Origin: Coprinellus micaceus
Taxonomy: Eukaryota > Basidiomycota > Agaricomycetes > Agaricales > Psathyrellaceae
Direction: 5' to 3'
DNA length: 64,000 nt
Assembly (NCBI GenBank): GCA_951394405.1
Contig: OX596346.1
Location: forward strand, 2,512,358 to 2,576,357
In this document: positions 47,366-58,612 of the stretch, piece after piece
Position numbering within the stretch: position 1 is the first letter of the stretch
Layout of the letters: each line of letters begins with the position of its first letter
The notes under the pieces: model-generated
What the model was told of the DNA's origin: nothing
The model's database searches: none
The model's input: the letters and a program-made list of their open reading frames with translations, nothing else
Position numbers and translations under genes: made by a program

Positions 47366-48031
47366 TGTTACGCTTTGCTTCACACCTCCCCTTCTTTCTA
47401 TTCAATACCACCATATTCTTTTTTTCTCTCTGTTCGTCTCTTTTTATGACTCATAGTGATTACAACTCCACAGCTACCCCACAGCTACCCATGACTCATG
47501 TGCAGTAGGCACTTCACTAATACTTCACTCACCCCACTATGACCTCATTATGTCATCATATGCAGCTACCCCATAACTCACACCAAACACCTGATGTAAC
47601 TTAGCTTGTTATATTTTAATCTTGGCCCCTTTTGTCTACTTTACTACTCCGCTCTCCCATTTCAATAAGCTCCTGCAAGACTTACACCACTCCACAACGC
47701 CGTTTCAACCCTTCCACACTCCACTATTGCCTAGTAGTGAACCTGCTGTGTGATGATGTCAGACTCGCCTAGGAGATCACCCAACTAGGAAGCATCTGTA
47801 AGCCGGACTTGACTAGAAGATCAACCAACTAGTAAGCATCTAAGAGTATCTGCAGACCCCTGCCATGTCATAGAAGAACATCCAAGTCTGATACCAGTAC
47901 AATGTGCTATTGCCTAATAGACATGTGACTGCCCAAATGACATCCCAGAAGGTATTAGGAATAGAGGGATAGTATGACTAAGAAGCTGACCAGTGACAGA
48001 CAACACAAACTCCCTCATTGAGGTTGTAACA
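47366..48031 (+). mobile_element. Solo LTR, 666 bp
   Basis: TGTTACGCTTTGCTTCACACC to GTTGTAACA, aligning end to end with 45172-45843 in reverse. Flanking 5-mers are CATGC (47361-47365) and CATGT (48032-48036), a target duplication with one change, suggesting an older insertion than the CAAAT copy. Confidence 0.88.
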
Positions 48032-49417
48032 CATGTGATTCTCCATCTCAAATTGTTAATACAAACAGATTTGTGTATTATCTTCCCCATTTGATGCCAC
48101 ATAGCCCTGTACCCACCAGGAAGTCTGAAATAGGCTATTTAGAGTGTATCGGTGTCCTGCACTCCTTCCCACAGCACATGGGTAAGGCAGCATAGAGGCT
48201 TATATATGTCAGAGTGTGCAAAAGCGCATTGCTTCACATTTGACCATGACTGTGCCATTTCCCACACTATCCAACATAGCTATCTATATTTTAATTTAAA
48301 AGGTATTTTGGAAACATCAAAAATCTCACCGAATGGACCACAGGATCCAGGGATATATCCCAAACAGTTGATTAATGGGTGCAACAGGCATGGGTCAACA
48401 AACACTATAAAGAGCACATCACCATATCCTATGTTTGAGGGATGGAGACCCCATTGTCTTTTTGGCTCTGGGTTTTTTGTATTCTCCATCACTTTTGAAT
48501 GTCTATCTAATAGTTCTAGTATCTACTTTCCCACATCTCTCCAAGCTGCACAATAATCACTGTGCACTACTGTCTGGCAGTGGTTACAGTGTTCTGTATT
48601 ATTACATGGTTCCTGTACTGTTTCCCAGAGATTGGAGGGACAAATAGCTCTGTATATTTGCTTTATACTCAAGGGTATTATCATCTAGATCATGAGAGCA
48701 CACCACCCATTTATCTTACAGTGCTACAAACTGCTGGATTGCTGGACTGCTGGACTGCTGTATTCTATAGGGTGTAGTGACTTGCTGATGTTGGACAAGA
48801 AGATAAGCATGTAGTAAACATAACATGCTATTGTTCTGTCATGCATGAAATACCAGGTGAGCAACAGATCTCCAAGTCATGCATGGGAATGGGACATTAC
48901 ATAGAACAACAATGAAATGTGGCCAACATGTGAATGTGAACAGATATTGGAAGAAAGGTAATAGTACTAGTGGGCAGCCATGATCAAACACTTTCTGATG
49001 GTACCAAACACATGGCAAATACATGCCAACCTGGGGCAGAAATAGATCACATGAAAATAAATACCCATTAAGTGCCCAGGTGCTTATTGCATGTTTGCCC
49101 CTTGACTAACCTTCTGAGGGACATTATTTAGTGAGGAATATGTATTTTGTTTCCTTCCATCTGATATATGTCTCCAACAGGAGTCATCAGTGACCTTTAA
49201 AGTTAAAACACACCAAACTGTTGAGAAACGTACAAGATCACAGATTTCCCATATCTAATGGTGTGATATGAGAACATGAATAGTAAGCCAAATAGCCCTC
49301 ATTTTTTGCTTTTTACTAATATGCAAATCACAAAAATCAGAGGAGTAGCACACAAGATAAGACCTTATCATGTAGAAATTAATCTGTCCAGACACTTAAT
49401 CTAATCTATATTGGTGT
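48032..49417. other. No recognised gene
   Basis: One frame of 134 codons (48152-48556, +) has no recognisable domain and an overlapping frame on the other strand. Short direct repeats of GCTGGACT occur at 48728-48755. Otherwise AT-rich DNA without clear features. Confidence 0.35.
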
Positions 49418-49871
49418 GATGTCACAGGGGCTGCCAATCATAACATCACAGGGACTGCAGGTCATAACATCATAAGCCCTTGATGGTAACATCACTTGTT
49501 ACAGTGTCACATCAGTGTCACATACTGTCACAGTGACACTGATGTGACCATAATGTGACCTTGTGTGACCATGTATGACCTGATGGAAATTTTCTATATG
49601 ATAATTTAACCCTGGCTGAGCCATCTGGGATAAATGGCTAAGCCAAATAGTGGTTTTTGGCTCAGCCAAGTGAGATGTGGCTCAGCCACTCTACTAATGG
49701 ACTCAGCCAAATAGAAATTCACTCAGCCAAGTAGACAATTAGCTCAGCCAAAGTAGAGGGTAGTTCAGCCAATGACTGGGCATGGCTGAGGTTTTGAACA
49801 TTTGGCTGAGAAACCTCTCATATTGTTGGCTGAGCACTATTGGACAATCTAAGAGATTGCTCAGCCAGGGT
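49418..49871. repeat. CTCAGCCAA repeat cluster and adjoining palindrome
   Basis: 49609-49871 begins ACCCTGGCTGAGCCATC and ends with the inverse GATTGCTCAGCCAGGGT, with many CTCAGCCAA words between, so it is a probable small TIR element. No target duplication found. Just before it, 49500-49560 holds GTCACATCAGTGTCAC followed by its inverse around a 10-base centre. Confidence 0.5.
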
Positions 49872-50145
49872 GACTGAATGGGGCTGGGATTGGAGACATA
49901 GTTTCAGCTGAAGCACACTACATACATCCCGACCCTCTTTCTAATAGCCACAATCTGGTACAGCTACTTTAACAGTAGCAAGGTCTGCACCAGCTTGAAA
50001 GCTTGATTTTAAACTTTAGGGTTTTACATACATAGTAGGACTTCTTGGCAGTGTTGGTGTGGTGTTTGGCTAGGGGTAACTGTTGACATCAGACATTTTA
50101 TGTCCAGAGCTCCCAGGATGCCAAAAAAGCTGATTCAGTGCTTAT

Positions 50146-50530
50146 TGTAAACTAGTTCAAACTAACTTGGGTGTTAATCATACTATGTCCAGACTTGGAC
50201 TAGTCAGCTCATGCTCAGTGGTGGTTGTCATGCAAGTGAGATGTCTTTCTTTCCCACTCATGGTAGGTGAGCAGATTATTTAGAAAAATATAAAAATGAT
50301 CCTGTGCTGCTTAGAAAGTAAGCGCAAGTGACTAACTGACCATAAGGGATAATTGTATTAAGGGTTAAAATAATATTAGTGACCTTTAGGTCAGTGTCTG
50401 TCCAAATAATTTACTTGCGCTTGTTGCGCAAGTAAATTATGGCTATTAAGAAACAGCTAATAAATTATCTTCCATTATTACTTAATTTAGTGATATATAA
50501 TCTAATAACTTGTTGAAAAGTAAATTGAGG
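50146..50530. repeat. 385-bp inverted repeat, left arm
   Basis: Reverse complement of 51796-52180. The part next to 50530 is the antisense 3' end of the mitochondrial atp8 fragment; it also contains the palindrome TTACTTGCGC/GCGCAAGTAA at 50411-50440. The outer part looks nuclear. Confidence 0.9.
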
Positions 50531-50975
50531 GACGCAGATCATGCTGGGTGCCTTGACACATGACGATCCACATCTGGATTTGTCATTAAAATGGGATCAG
50601 GAGCAGTTAGTTGGTCGGCAAAGAAGCAATCGACGGTGGCAGACTCCTCAACAGAGGCAGAGTACGTCTCCGCATCGAGCGCTGGAAGGGACATCATCTG
50701 GATGCGCACACTCCTGAAGGAACTTGGTCATGACGTCTCTACTCCCTCACCACTCATGGTTGACAACCAATCCGCACTCAAGGTTCTCCAGAACCCAGAA
50801 CTCCACAGCCGAATGAAGCACATCGATATAAAGATGCATTGGATTCAGGATGCTATCAAGCGAGGCGACATTACTGTTCACTTTTTATCTACTACCGATA
50901 TGATCGCCGATATATTTACTAAACCTTTACCCAAACCTGCCGTTGAACGTCATCGACTCGCTCTTGGACTTGAGT
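50531..50975 (+). pseudogene. Ty1/copia RNase H, C-terminal end of pol
   Basis: It starts abruptly at the arm border with DADHAGCLDT, then TGA (50561-50563, CGA in relatives would give the usual RRSTSG), SGFVI, GAVSWSAKKQSTVADSSTEAEY, MVDNQSALKVLQNPELHSR, MKHIDIKMHWIQDAIKRGDI and DIFTKPLPKPAVERHR, ending LGLE-stop. This is the canonical copia RNase H end, including the AKKQ, SSTEAEY and DNQ motifs. Upstream pol is absent. Confidence 0.93.
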
Positions 50976-51004
50976 AAATACAGAGACATTACATTGAGGG
51001 GGTG

Positions 51005-51300
51005 TGTTGGAAGACAATGCTCATGTCAACTCTATCTCTACAAAGAATACCTCTATTTCGAACGTTTTACTTATCTTCTATTGTTCTACAGAGAACAACC
51101 ACCACCTTGTATTATTCCCATTATACTCGCACTTATTGTTCTCTTATCTCCACCTTATCTCCATTCACTGCTATTGTTCTCTACTTATGGAACGTCTATT
51201 GTTCTTTCCTATTGTTCCACATATAGGTTATCTATTGTTCTCCACAGTATATAGTCCACACTGTAAGTGGGTGAGTCCCCATCGAACTCTCCCCACTTAC
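51005..51300 (+). mobile_element. Copia 3' LTR, partial
   Basis: A purine tract (TTGAGGGGGTG, 50994-51004) follows the pol stop and is followed by TGTTGGAAGACAATG, the usual start of a copia 3' LTR. The LTR runs into the gap. Confidence 0.75.
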
Positions 51301-51500
51301 NNNNNNNNNNNNNNNNNNNNNNNNNNNNNNNNNNNNNNNNNNNNNNNNNNNNNNNNNNNNNNNNNNNNNNNNNNNNNNNNNNNNNNNNNNNNNNNNNNNN
51401 NNNNNNNNNNNNNNNNNNNNNNNNNNNNNNNNNNNNNNNNNNNNNNNNNNNNNNNNNNNNNNNNNNNNNNNNNNNNNNNNNNNNNNNNNNNNNNNNNNNN
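51301..51500. other. Assembly gap, 200 N
   Basis: Placeholder gap between the copia LTR and mitochondrial-like DNA; the junction is therefore not proven by continuous sequence on this side. Confidence 0.98.
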
Positions 51501-51720
51501 AACCTAAACGCATTAACCAAAATTAAAAATTAACAGGTTATTTTGTTGGGAATTGCCTTGCTGTACCTCCATAAATCTCTTAGGTAGACATCATACTAAA
51601 ATATGTTTCGGTAGAAAACCAGCTAGCACCAGGTTAGATTGGCATTTCACCACTTACCAAAACTCATCGGAGAATTATGCAACATTCAACCGTTCGATCC
51701 ATTATAATCTGGTCTTGGTA
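51501..51720 (-). pseudogene. rnl: Mitochondrial large-subunit rRNA fragment
   Basis: On - the sequence follows the conserved domain II of 23S-type rRNA: GGATCGAACGGTTGAATGTT, CTCCGATGAGTTTTGG, GGTGAAATGCCAATCTAACC and GCTAGCTGGTTTTCTACCGA, then GTAGACATCAT in reverse and GGAGGTACAGC. Only about 220 bases are present; it is cut by the gap on one side and joined to atp8 on the other. It is a non-functional piece of mitochondrial DNA in this assembly. Confidence 0.85.
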
Positions 51721-51723
51721 AGA

Positions 51724-51861
51724 TCATTTAATCAAATATTCTTTTCATTTGTTGTTTTATTTAGTATAATTTATATTTTTTCTAAATATATTTTACCTCA
51801 ATTTACTTTTCAACAAGTTATTAGATTATATATCACTAAATTAAGTAATAATGGAAGATAA
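51724..51861 (+). pseudogene. atp8: Mitochondrial ATP synthase subunit 8, 5'-truncated
   Basis: The frame FNQIFFSFVVLFSIIYIFSK followed by YILP, QQVIRLYITKL and a stop has the single membrane helix and SKYILP signature of fungal Atp8. The N-terminal MPQL-type start is missing; rnl sequence lies there instead. The 3' part is duplicated in inverse at 50455-50530. Confidence 0.75.
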
Positions 51862-52180
51862 TTTATTAGCTGTTTCTTAATAGCCATAATTTACTTGCGC
51901 AACAAGCGCAAGTAAATTATTTGGACAGACACTGACCTAAAGGTCACTAATATTATTTTAACCCTTAATACAATTATCCCTTATGGTCAGTTAGTCACTT
52001 GCGCTTACTTTCTAAGCAGCACAGGATCATTTTTATATTTTTCTAAATAATCTGCTCACCTACCATGAGTGGGAAAGAAAGACATCTCACTTGCATGACA
52101 ACCACCACTGAGCATGAGCTGACTAGTCCAAGTCTGGACATAGTATGATTAACACCCAAGTTAGTTTGAACTAGTTTACA
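51796..52180. repeat. 385-bp inverted repeat, right arm
   Basis: Inverse of 50146-50530. Runs from within atp8 through a GC-hairpin spacer typical of fungal mitochondrial intergenic DNA into sequence of nuclear appearance ending at nad5. Confidence 0.9.
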
Positions 52181-52189
52181 TCTAGAAAA

Positions 52190-52504
52190 TCTTACCTTTG
52201 GAAGTGAATCAGCATTATTATTTTTAGGAGCTGGAGCAGTAATACATGCTTTAATCGAACCAGCCGAGCATTTGCAGTTATTAAACTGTTATTTTCGTTG
52301 GTTCGATGAAGCTTATCCTCTACTATTTTATCTTTATTAATTTTATCTTTATTTAGTATATTTTTTGGTTATATAGTAAGTGATATTTATGTTGGTGTAG
52401 GTAGTGATTTTTTTGCTAATTCTTTATTTACTCATCCTAATAATTTAACTTTAATTGAAGCAGAATTTTCTTTAAATCCTTCAGGTAAAGCTAATTTAAG
52501 ATAA
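52190..52504 (+). pseudogene. nad5: Mitochondrial NADH dehydrogenase subunit 5 fragments
   Basis: Two pieces in different frames: LFLGAGAVIHAL (about 52225-52260), and ILSLFSIFFGYIVSDIYVGV followed by GSDFFANSLFTHPNN and IEAEFSL, ending at TAA 52502-52504. The second piece is the well-known C-terminal region of Nad5. Intervening residues do not fit, so the gene is rearranged and frameshifted. Confidence 0.85.
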
Positions 52505-53088
52505 GCAATAAATGTCAGTATTAGATATTCTTAATTATAATCTCTTATATTAAAATTATATATGGTAAGTTATTTCTTGTGCTGCGTTTACCAGCCCTAC
52601 CTTACCATTAATTACCTTACCTGAGCCTAAAGTGGTCATGGTCATGACTTACTTTCGTTACTTACTTTCGTCAGCAACTACTTATTTATAATTCTATTTT
52701 TTTCCCTATTTTCAGTTTCCAACCTTAAAAACAATATATAAAATGTTTTTAATTAGAGTTTTCTTATATTTATTTATTCATTCATTAAGATCTGTAGCTG
52801 TCCTTTGGACAAAAATTAAAATATTACCAATACAAAATTATATTTTATCCCCATTTTCGCTTATGCCTTTCCTTTGGTCAGTTTGACTTTCTAAGTCAGG
52901 TCAGTTCAGTCAAGTAAGAGAATAATTTAACCTAGGATAAGGCTATATCTTACCTTTGTACTTAATGACCATAAAGGTCAGTTTTCCAGGTATTAATATT
53001 TCTAATGATCATGTTAAGGCTGGGACAGAACGCTACCAATTTATCCCTTAAAAAAATTATAAAATTTTTAGCCTGGTTATAAAATAAA

Positions 53089-53169
53089 GGAATAATCGTC
53101 ATTGGTAAGATATCACGATTGCTAATCGTTCGGGTAATACCCTTGGGCGTTCGACTCGCCCTTATTCTG
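53089..53169 (+). tRNA. trnS: Mitochondrial-type tRNA-Ser(GCU)
   Basis: Acceptor stem GGAATAA/TTATTCT, D arm with loop ATTGGTAA, anticodon loop TTGCTAA (anticodon GCU), long variable arm (GGG/CCC stem) typical of Ser tRNAs, and T arm GGGCG-TTCGACT-CGCCC. Discriminator base G. Part of the mitochondrial block; whether it is expressed from here is doubtful. Confidence 0.85.
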
Positions 53170-55202
53170 TTTAAAGACAATGTCTGGCTCAGGAACCAGA
53201 CATTAAAGCAAAGAGGACAAAGACTAAAACAGAGCCAACAGGGGATGCAACCCTAATGGGATAAATAGACTTAAAATAGTACATTGTAATGAGGCATAAC
53301 TGCTGCAGCAGTTAGCTGCCACCTGATGCATCCCCCTTCTCATTGTGCTGACTTGAATACTCCAGCAAAACAGGACAACACTCAAGAAAAATAATTTATT
53401 GGAGTGTTTGAAGGGTGGTAGTAAAATATTTGTACCATACAGGTTAATCAACATGAGAAGCCTGGTCCAGTCAGGACTGGCAGCTTTAATTCAGCAGCTT
53501 CAAGCCAATTCAATCAAAAGTTTACAGGGCAGTTCTTGACCTACTTATTGCTGCAGTCATTTTCAAACTGGTGGCTTTTTTGGAGCAGTTCACTTCCTGC
53601 AACATGTACTAAATCAGGTTATATTGTGTGACTCCTGGGCTGTCAAGACACGTAAATGCCAGACCCTGTTCTATGAATGTAGTTTCAGTTTAAACAGAAA
53701 GTTTCTTTAAGGAAACTCTACCATTAGTGCAGTGTACTGTTCCCAATCTATACTGAACTATGTTCCGCTTCACAGAAGTCTCTGCCCCTTCTGTCCCCAG
53801 CACTTCCCCAAAGCAATAGCACTATGAGGATATGTTTCTGCAGAATAGGTGTCTGGCTTGACACAATCCCATGGGCAAATATCCTTTGTCTCGCACCTAA
53901 TTAAATTCCAAGTCATACAATAATGCTGTTGCTCCTTTCACAGGATTGAAACACTTTCCTGGCCTCAAGCAAGATGAGCCATGCATCAGCCCAGCAATCT
54001 TTTGTTGGCCTTTTTCCTGCTTACCTGCTCCAGCTGAAGGCTAAGAGAACCAACCTGATGGCGCTGGTGGGGGAAAAGACAACCTGTCGTTGGATTATCC
54101 TGGGTTCAAAGGTATGGCTCTCCCTCTCTGAGTATCTAGACAGTTCAATTTGACTCTGAGCATCTCTCTAATAGGACATATTGTGACTGACTAGTTCTTC
54201 TCTTTAGTCCACTTCTATCAGCACAATCCAGGCCAACTGTGTCCTACTAATTTGAACATTTTGTTCTAGCTTGCTGATTCCCCTGGAAGTCCAGACATCA
54301 TAATCCAACCTTCACCAGGCCTTTTGCAGGTGCAAGGTGTGTTACTGTTTCATGTTTGCAGACCTGTGAGGATAACACCAGTGTGAGGGTCCCACCTTTC
54401 CTGCAGTTCCTTCTGGTCATAACTTTCTCTTGACCTGTCTGGAATTTGCAGACCACTGTGGGTTTAGTGCTGGGAATTGGAGACAGCTATTTACTGTATG
54501 GCTCCACTGCAATCATGCCCTCCTCAGCAGCTGCAAAAACTTTCATATGTGCATGATTTGGCTTGACGCAGTTTCTTGACCATGCTACTACTATAGCTGT
54601 GTTCAGCAGCAGTTTAGTCCCCTATTCTCAGGCATGCTGTTGAGGCATATGTCAGCCCACAAAGAGGACACCAAGTTGAAAGGACAGAAGTGAGTGTAGA
54701 CACCAAGGAGTTGGTTTCTGTGAAACTCAACCTATAAACAATGCAAGTCAGACTGCTGGCTGGGGACAAGCAGGCTGGCACTAGGTAATGTAGTTCAGAC
54801 AGCAGGGTTTTGCGGACGCGTATGCCATAGTCACAAGGCTTCCACTGTTTGAGCAGGAGTAAGTGCAGGTAATGACCTATGCAGGCAGCAGGATATGCAT
54901 TATGGGTGACAAGATTCCAGTAATCAGAGGAGATGACAGATACCTCTGTCTAGAGCTACATTCTCTGAGATGACGGCTGCATACCAATGAGGACATCCTC
55001 CAGCCACATAGCAGCCAGCATGTAGACTCAAGTTGTCTCACTGCCTTGGCTAGCATTGGCACAGAATGGGCCTGTAATCTTGTCAAGGGGGTAGTTGCTT
55101 GAAGCATGAGGTTCATGGTGCCAAGTGAAGCTACATCAGCCCCAGCAACAGTATCCTGCAAGGCTTGACAGTGCATGCTACAGCAAGTACAGAATATGGT
55201 GA
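53170..55202. other. No recognised gene
   Basis: Two kilobases of unique-looking AT-rich DNA. Frames are short on all strands; 54877-55176 on - (99 codons) has no domain and an overlapping + composition. Nothing supportable. Confidence 0.4.
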
Positions 55203-56092
55203 CTGAAGGTGGCTAGACAAGTGGTTCTCTATAACTCTTCTGAAACAGGTTCTTGTACAATGATTGTTTCCAACATATCTTTGGAGTGTGTGGTCTGTTT
55301 CCTTAGCTGTTTATCTGTAATCCAATGCAAATTACATCCTGTTTCTAAATCCAGAAATAGTTAGGTGTGGGAATGTTCACAGTCACCCAAAAATGCCAAA
55401 CACTGATATTTGTTCCAGTTTATTTGTAACATGCACATATTGTTTGGGTTAGGTGGTTGAGGCTATATACTCCTGTTGTTCTATGCAAAGAATGTTTTGA
55501 ATCCATTCTGTAGACTTGAAAATGCCTGATATTAACTGGAGCACCGCAGGCTGCTTGTTGCAGAATAAGAGCAAATCCATATATTTTGGAGTTTTCAAAG
55601 TTAGCAATGGACAAAGAGCAACATACAGACCATGTATGGAAGGTAGAAGCTAAAGCCTTTCTAATAGAACTTAAATGATAACTATTGGACAAGAATTCAC
55701 AGAGATATATAGCAAACAATCCAAACAGGGATGGTGTCATAGTGTTCCACATGTGGAAGACAGTTATGCTTAAATGTGTTTTGGGGCTTATTAGCTTACA
55801 GAACATGTAAACAGATGCATTATATGCATAGCTGCACCCATTAAGAAGCTGCTACTATTGCTGGATATGGGTGGAATATAAGCTGTAAAAGAGTGGAACA
55901 GAAGGTGGAATATGAAACAGATTTGGCTCCCAATGGGGAATTGGAATGGATATTTGGAACAGAAATGTGGAATAGTGGACCAGAAAATGGAATAGTGGAA
56001 GGGGGAACATAAGTGGAATAACCCCCTTAAGGCCCCATTAGAACACTAAATTAATAGGCCTTCAAGGGGGTCATTTCATAGTGACTAAGATG
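55203..56092. mobile_element. Foldback element: centre plus one full arm
   Basis: 55206-55262 repeats the centre seen at 7525-7578 (AACTCTTCTGAAACAGGTTC), then 55263-56092 is the complete arm in the orientation of the right arm of 6631-8288, ending TAGTGACTAAGATG. The left arm is missing. It supplies the arm sequence hidden in the gap at 7579-7778. Confidence 0.82.
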
Positions 56093-56519
56093 GCCTTGGA
56101 CTGGTCCTGCCCTTGGATCCAGTATCCACCTGATGTCCACATCCATAGTCCATTGGCTCTGGTCCATTTGCCATACTGTCACACTGAGAGTGGGGTGTTC
56201 AGGGTCCTGGTGGATGGAGCAATTTTTCCCATGGCCCAGCAGCCTGCATTTTGCCTGCCTACTGGTCAGGCCTGCTATTATGCAGGTACTGTGTCTACCC
56301 AGGCCACTGTTCATCACCAGGTGGGGCTTTTTTTTGTAATAAAAAAAATCATTTGGGATTTCAGGCTAAATGGCATGCTGCTTATGCCCATGTTAACAGC
56401 ACAACTACCACCTCCTTGCTTCACTCACATTGTATTTCGGTTATATGTAATATTATAATTTTGTACAGAAAGGTCAGAATCTTTAGATCAAGAAATGCAT
56501 ATGAATATGTTACACCCAG
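56093..56519. repeat. Family B-like DNA, inverted match to 57245-57371
   Basis: 56093-56230 is the inverse of about 57235-57371 (GACATCAGGTGGATACTGGA, CCAGAGCCAATGG). The remainder to 56519 has a run of T then A at 56327-56348 and no gene. Confidence 0.5.
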
Positions 56520-57184
56520 TACCTAAGTGTTGAACCCTACCTGGTTCTGGTCCATTCTGGGTCCAGTGGGTCCAGTAGGTCCATCCAGGGTTGGATCCAT
56601 TCACCTGGATCTGATCCAGTGGCTGGAATGACATTGTCTGTGCCTGGAACTGCATTAGGAAGGTGATGTCAAAGATACCAAATATAGAAATGATGTCATG
56701 AGATCAGGCACAGGTACCAGACTTGATGACAGATAGCTGTGCCATCAAATGACATCACAGATCTCAGGAACAGGTACCAGATTGCCTTCTACTTACCTGA
56801 TAAGGAAGGTTTGAATATCATTAGAAAGCCCTGAATAATTTGATGGGCAGGCTATCTGGCATCAAATATGGTGTCTGTTCCTGACAATCATGATGTCATA
56901 TCTATTTTTGGTATCTATGATGTCACCTTCCAAATATATATCCAGACACAGATGATGTCATGGCTGGATGCATCCAGGCACTGTGGATGCATCAAGTATC
57001 TGGATCTAATCCAGAACCAGGACCCCAGGTACCTGTCATGTGACACTCCATCAGATTACCATGCAAGGCATGCAGGTGGATGGATCCAGGCTTAACCCAG
57101 GCTTTGGACACATCCAGGTGGTCCAGAATGGATCAGAACCAGGAAGAAGACTAGACAGATCCAGTTAGGCCTATCTCTTAGGTA
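56520..57184. mobile_element. Family B TIR element, 665 bp
   Basis: Starts TACCTAAGTGTTGAACCC and ends with inverse-type CTATCTCTTAGGTA. Subterminal DNA is rich in GGATCCA/TGGATCC and CCAGG words; inside are TGATGTCAT words and a module at 56795-56832. The two halves are roughly inverse to each other (CCAAATATA and GGTATCT.TGATGTCA at both sides). No coding capacity; no clear target duplication. Confidence 0.6.
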
Positions 57185-57470
57185 GCTGATCCAACAATTT
57201 TTTCATACCTAAGAGGTAGGCTAGTCCATGTGACTGAGGTGACACCCCAACACTCTCAGTGTGACCGTGTGACAAATGGACCAGATCCATGTGAACAGGA
57301 CCAGAGCCAATGGGCCATAGATGTGGACATCAGGTGGATACTGGATCCAAGAGCAGGACCAGTCCAAGGCTGGACCTGGATGAGAAGGGCTGGATCTGTC
57401 CAGGGTAGGCCTTCTGCTTAGGTAGTGGATCCTGCAACATATTCATACCTAAGTGGTAGGTGGGTCCATG
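57185..57470. repeat. Nested CTTAGGTA inverted repeats
   Basis: TCTTAGGTAGCTGATCC then ATACCTAAGAGGTAGG, and again CTTAGGTAGTGGATCC then TACCTAAGTGGTAGG at 57415-57455: short paired ends with related spacers, family B debris. Also matches 14461-14545. Confidence 0.5.
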
Positions 57471-58604
57471 TGACTAAGGTGGGTTGGCGGACAAAGGCCT
57501 TCCTAATGTCAAACATGACATGAACGTGAACTGTATCCACCAGCGCTCACGGCAGATTGGTGTCTTAGACAGACCTGTAGGGGACGCTGAATGAAGCCAA
57601 TAGAAGAAGTGTGGTAGGGCTCAAATGCTATGCCCATGAAGAATGGGTATATTATACAGTTGTGTACAGGCACTGGCCAGAAGTAATGCTAGCCACCAAC
57701 TATGAACAGGCAAGGTCTCATGAAAAAATTGAGGGAATTGAGGGGATGAACCAAAGATGTAAGTGTAGAGGGTGACCAGAGTCAAACGATGGCCTGAGAG
57801 CAAGGGGGTCTCTGACAGTGTATGGATGGTGTTGAGATGGAAGGACCCATCAGAAAGGGGTGACATTCAAGACATGTGTGGTGTTGGGGACACCATTGTT
57901 GGGGAGAAGCGGCAGCAGGGGAGCTATCTGGCTGTTCTTAACACAAGCAGGACCTGCTGAAGTCATGAATCTGATTCCCACCAGATGGCCAGGATCTTGA
58001 ACGGTTCGTGCTGTATAGGTGGGCAACACACACTTCTCATCCGGAGGAGGGACAAAACCCCTGCATGGGTAGTGGTACCCAGCATTGTGGCAGTGAGCAT
58101 GAACACCTTGATGGTGTAGGGGGCTTTGGTGGAGATTGGGGTTGCTAGACACATCAGATTAGGCAACAGTACTCATTACATAGACTTGATAGCACTAACA
58201 TACTAGACCACCCACAATACCACAGGCATGGTTATCCTTCCACTCTCACATTCTATCGCCCCCTGGCACGCCGCCTTTCCTTCTTGGTGGGCTTGTGAAA
58301 GTGCCATGGAGGGTACAAGATTGGTGAGAACTTGGAGGGAACACAGGGAGGGAGCCATAGTGGTGACGCGGCTTGTGGGAAGAAGTAAATAGGTGATGAG
58401 GCCATTTTGTGCATTGCTCATTTAAACTTTCGATGGCTCTTGCGACCACTCCACGGTATAGCTCTTTCAACAAGTGTGACCCAGCAATCCTCCAGCCTAT
58501 GACACCCTCCTCTCATTCAGCAAACAGCCCAAACCCTCAGGACTATGTGGGTACAGGCACTTAATCAAAGCATTCGTTGAATAACCATACATGTTCCACC
58601 CCAG
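57471..58604 (-). other. Possible decayed gene on -, not recognised
   Basis: Several frames on - are open for 60-100 codons (58152-57850, 57866-57621, 58473-58203), with neighbouring segments that could be joined, but stops and frame changes occur and no domain is recognisable. GC content is slightly higher than the flanks. Reported only so that the stretch is described. Confidence 0.2.
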
Positions 58605-58612
58605 CCTATTCT

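Larger units (their letters stand above)
51501..53169. other. Mitochondrial-derived block (NUMT or misjoin)
   Basis: rnl (-), atp8 (+), nad5 (+) and trnS (+) fragments occur in under 1.7 kb, with AT-rich spacers holding short GC-richer repeats (GACCTAAAGGTC, CTTTGGTCAG) as in fungal mitochondrial genomes. Non-mitochondrial sequence is mixed in at about 52060-52180. Nuclear-looking DNA continues without gap after about 53200, which supports integration on that side. Confidence 0.75.

Noticed and set aside
53089..53169. A functional nuclear tRNA gene
   Set aside because: The tRNA lies in a mitochondrial block next to rnl, atp8 and nad5 pieces, so it is mitochondrial in origin.
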